Part shown: in pieces, positions 62,704 to 64,000 of the stretch
How positions within the stretch are numbered: position 1 is the first letter of the stretch
How the letters are laid out: each line of letters begins with the position of its first letter
NCBI RefSeq assembly: GCF_964355755.1
Contig: NC_092672.1
Coordinates: forward strand, 6,138,001-6,202,000
DNA length: 64,000 nt
Origin: Antedon mediterranea
Taxonomy: Eukaryota; Echinodermata; Crinoidea; Comatulida; Antedonidae
Reading direction: 5' to 3'
Notes under the pieces: model-generated
Databases searched by the model: none
What the model was told of the DNA's origin: nothing
Seen by the model: the letters and a program-made list of their open reading frames with translations, nothing else
Made by a program: the position numbers and the translations under genes

Positions 62704-63264
62704 CTGCAATTGTTTCTGTAAAATAAAGCTTTGTCTTTTGACAAAAAAGGTGTGATGTGCCCAAATATGGTGTGATATGCTCAAATATGGTAGTTACATG
62801 ACATCATCACATTTAGTTCGTCACATAAAGTTTGATAGTGTAGTTAAGAGTAGGAAATTGAAGTAGTGCTTTGTTTTCGACAGGATGTTTTTTTTTTTTT
62901 TATAAAAATAATCTTGTTTGAAATTGTCTTCACAGCTAAGGGTCACTTTATGTCCGTGTTCATCTGCATTTGCCGTGGTAAATACGATGCTCTGTTACCA
63001 TTCCCGTTCACACACCGAGTGACCTTTTTCCTCATTGACCAATGTGAAGACCCACAAGCCCGACGGAACATCTCTTACAGCATCAAGCCTGTCCCATGTA
63101 AGGAGAACCGCATGTTTCTGGGTAGACCCCAGAATGAGCGTAACCACAGTTTTGGAACGTCCAAGTTCGCGCCTCTGCACATTCTCAATACCAGGGACTA
63201 TATTCGAGACGACATCATATTTTTAAAGGTTCGAGTTGATCATGATGAAAACATGGGCATATAA
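60061..63264 (+). CDS. TRAF-family signalling adaptor / RING E3 ligase
   Basis: TNF-receptor-associated factor: links TNF/IL-1/Toll-type receptors to NF-kB and MAPK signalling. Exons 60061-60416, 60885-61038, 61619-61939, 62184-62523, 62936-63264; 1,500 nt, 499 residues plus TAA, all phases fit. RING at about 89-127: C89, C92, C105-G-H107, C110, C113, C124-P-I-D127, so the last zinc ligand is Asp as in TRAF5/TRAF6 (CPID/CPVD). TRAF zinc fingers cover about 140-277 (HLKHC, NHLKEDCHKRMITCEFC, CPNGCDV). TRAF-N (278-338) is short. The TRAF-C/MATH domain starts at HLVWKINNYAERVQ and contains FSPPFLTGRHGYKLSM, LNGDGKAKGHF, YDALLPFPFTHRVTF and YIRDDIIFLKVRVD. The N-terminal 80 residues are Ser-rich and disordered. 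The orthology group (TRAF3/5, 4 or 6) is unresolved. Confidence 0.93.
60721..60860. mobile_element. Tourist-like MITE in TRAF intron 1
   Basis: AGCTCTGTCTAACTATCAAAC ... TTTGATAGTGTAGACAGAGCT followed by TTA. Its right end is only about 24 nt before the exon-2 acceptor at 60,884, inside the branch-point/pyrimidine-tract zone. Confidence 0.82.
61142..61176. repeat. (GGT)n microsatellite
   Basis: GGTGGTGGTGGTGGTGGTG in TRAF intron 2. Confidence 0.85.
61309..61462. mobile_element. Tourist-like MITE in TRAF intron 2
   Basis: ATCTCTGTCTACCAAATAAAA ... TTTGATAGTGTATAAACAGAG with GTGATGTGCCC / GGGCACATCAC inner arms. Diverged. Confidence 0.72.
62598..62701. repeat. (AT)n microsatellite pair in TRAF intron 4
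   Basis: Two ATATAT runs separated by about 40 bp, with AAATCAGGCAAAGAAC between. Confidence 0.9.
62730..62848. mobile_element. Tourist-like MITE in TRAF intron 4
   Basis: AAAGCTTTGTCTTTTGACAA, GTGTGATGTGCCCAAATATGG, TTTGATAGTGTAGTTAAGAG. Both tips degraded; ends about 90 nt before the last exon. Confidence 0.7.
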
Positions 63265-64000
63265 GTTGACTTAATGGGACAAAAAATGATAATAATAGTA
63301 TAGGCTTACAAATGGTTATTTTTAAATTCTAACAGCTATATATATAACGCCCTCTTAAATACATTGATATTATACACACTTTCAATATTTTGTACGATAC
63401 ACATACTACCGTTTGTTTCCATTTCTAGATGAATACATTTTAATTATAAATAAATGGTTTGAGTACGTTGGTCATTTGTTTCAAAGATTGTGTTTTTTAG
63501 TAGTGTTTGAACCCGGTCAATAAAGGTTCATTTATACAGTATACAATTATATAGAATCTATGTTATTCTTTATGACCATTTACACAAACCGCGGAGCGGA
63601 CGGACGGTTTCCGCTCAGGATTAGATTGAACGTAGTTGTTCGCTTACCTTCACCGCTCGTCTGTGTAAAGTGAACTTAAGACGCAATAAGATGCATATAA
63701 ATCAATAGGCTATTCTGCATGTCATAAATGCAAAACCAGATCGAATGAGACTCTGTATCCAAAAAGGGTGCATACAATTTGATTATCTGTTATTGTCTGC
63801 TTTTCGTATTCGCCTGTGAAGAAGAAAAGCGTCGCTGCCGAAGGATGATAGCGCCGCAATCAAACCTCACTAAATTCTGAATTGAAATTTATATTTAATT
63901 TAAATATAATTAATTCTTGCAGTTACTCGAAAAGTACACGAACATATTCTGGAGGAATAACATATAGCTTAAGTTTAAACAAGTTATGTGACAAAAAAAT
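63265..64000. other. Sequence downstream of TRAF
   Basis: Contains the polyadenylation signals, then a small foldback (about 63,576-63,675: ATTTACACAAACCGCGGAGCG against CGCTCGTCTGTGTAAAGTG) whose outer part recurs at 12,380-12,410, and from about 63,965 what looks like the start of another Tourist-like MITE (TTATGTGACAAAAAAAT). No gene is seen. Confidence 0.55.
63449..63524 (+). terminator. TRAF polyadenylation signals (two AATAAA)
   Basis: AATAAA at 63449-63454 and again at 63519-63524, about 185 and 255 nt after the TRAF stop codon. The second is followed by a T-rich stretch. Either could define the 3' end. Confidence 0.45.

Noticed and set aside
1-64000. CRISPR array or bacterial operon
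   Set aside because: Tandem repeats here lack unique spacers of constant length, and genes have spliceosomal introns; the sequence is eukaryotic.

Overview
The window is AT-rich metazoan nuclear DNA (by eye about two thirds A+T) with interrupted genes, GT/AG introns, no operons and dense interspersed repeats. It holds three recognisable animal genes and one unrecognised gene. The proteins fit a marine deuterostome invertebrate. An echinoderm is the best guess, because a 3.1-kb foldback element here has the architecture of the sea-urchin TU transposons, but the assignment is tentative.

Layout. (1) About 205-43,930, minus strand: a CLIP1/CLIP-170-like microtubule plus-end-tracking protein. Twenty-four coding exons are modelled in phase, from the start codon at 38,445 to the left part of the window, and the C-terminus lies beyond base 1. 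It has two CAP-Gly domains, a Ser-rich basic linker and a very long coiled coil. Four of the last exons are 168-171 nt, symmetric-phase coiled-coil modules. (2) About 46,854-53,513, minus strand: a complete short coronin (8 coding exons, 451 aa), with an inferred noncoding first exon near 57.4-57.6 kb. (3) 58,110-59,028, minus strand: a two-exon gene for a 220-aa protein that I do not recognise. (4) 60,061-63,264, plus strand: a complete TRAF-family adaptor / RING ubiquitin ligase (5 exons, 499 aa), divergent from gene 3.

Genes 1 and 2 are both cytoskeletal (microtubule plus ends; actin/Arp2/3), and TRAF is innate-immune/TNF-receptor signalling. Nothing suggests they form one pathway; they look like ordinary neighbours.

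The accessory content is the unusual part. A Tourist/PIF-Harbinger-like MITE (ends AGCTCTGTC...GACAGAGCT, flanked by TTA or TAA) occurs at least 14 times, within introns of all three recognised genes. One copy has grown an internal 21-bp minisatellite. Also present are a 3,065-bp foldback transposon with 1.1-kb inverted repeats and an 11-bp target duplication, a 1,261-bp GGCCAAATAA-ended element with TTA target duplication, several other foldback and hAT-like elements, tRNA-derived SINE fragments, and many tandem arrays (GAT)n, (GGA/GAGA)n, 17-, 33-, 35- and 133-bp units. No CRISPR array, rRNA gene, complete tRNA gene or intact transposase gene was seen.
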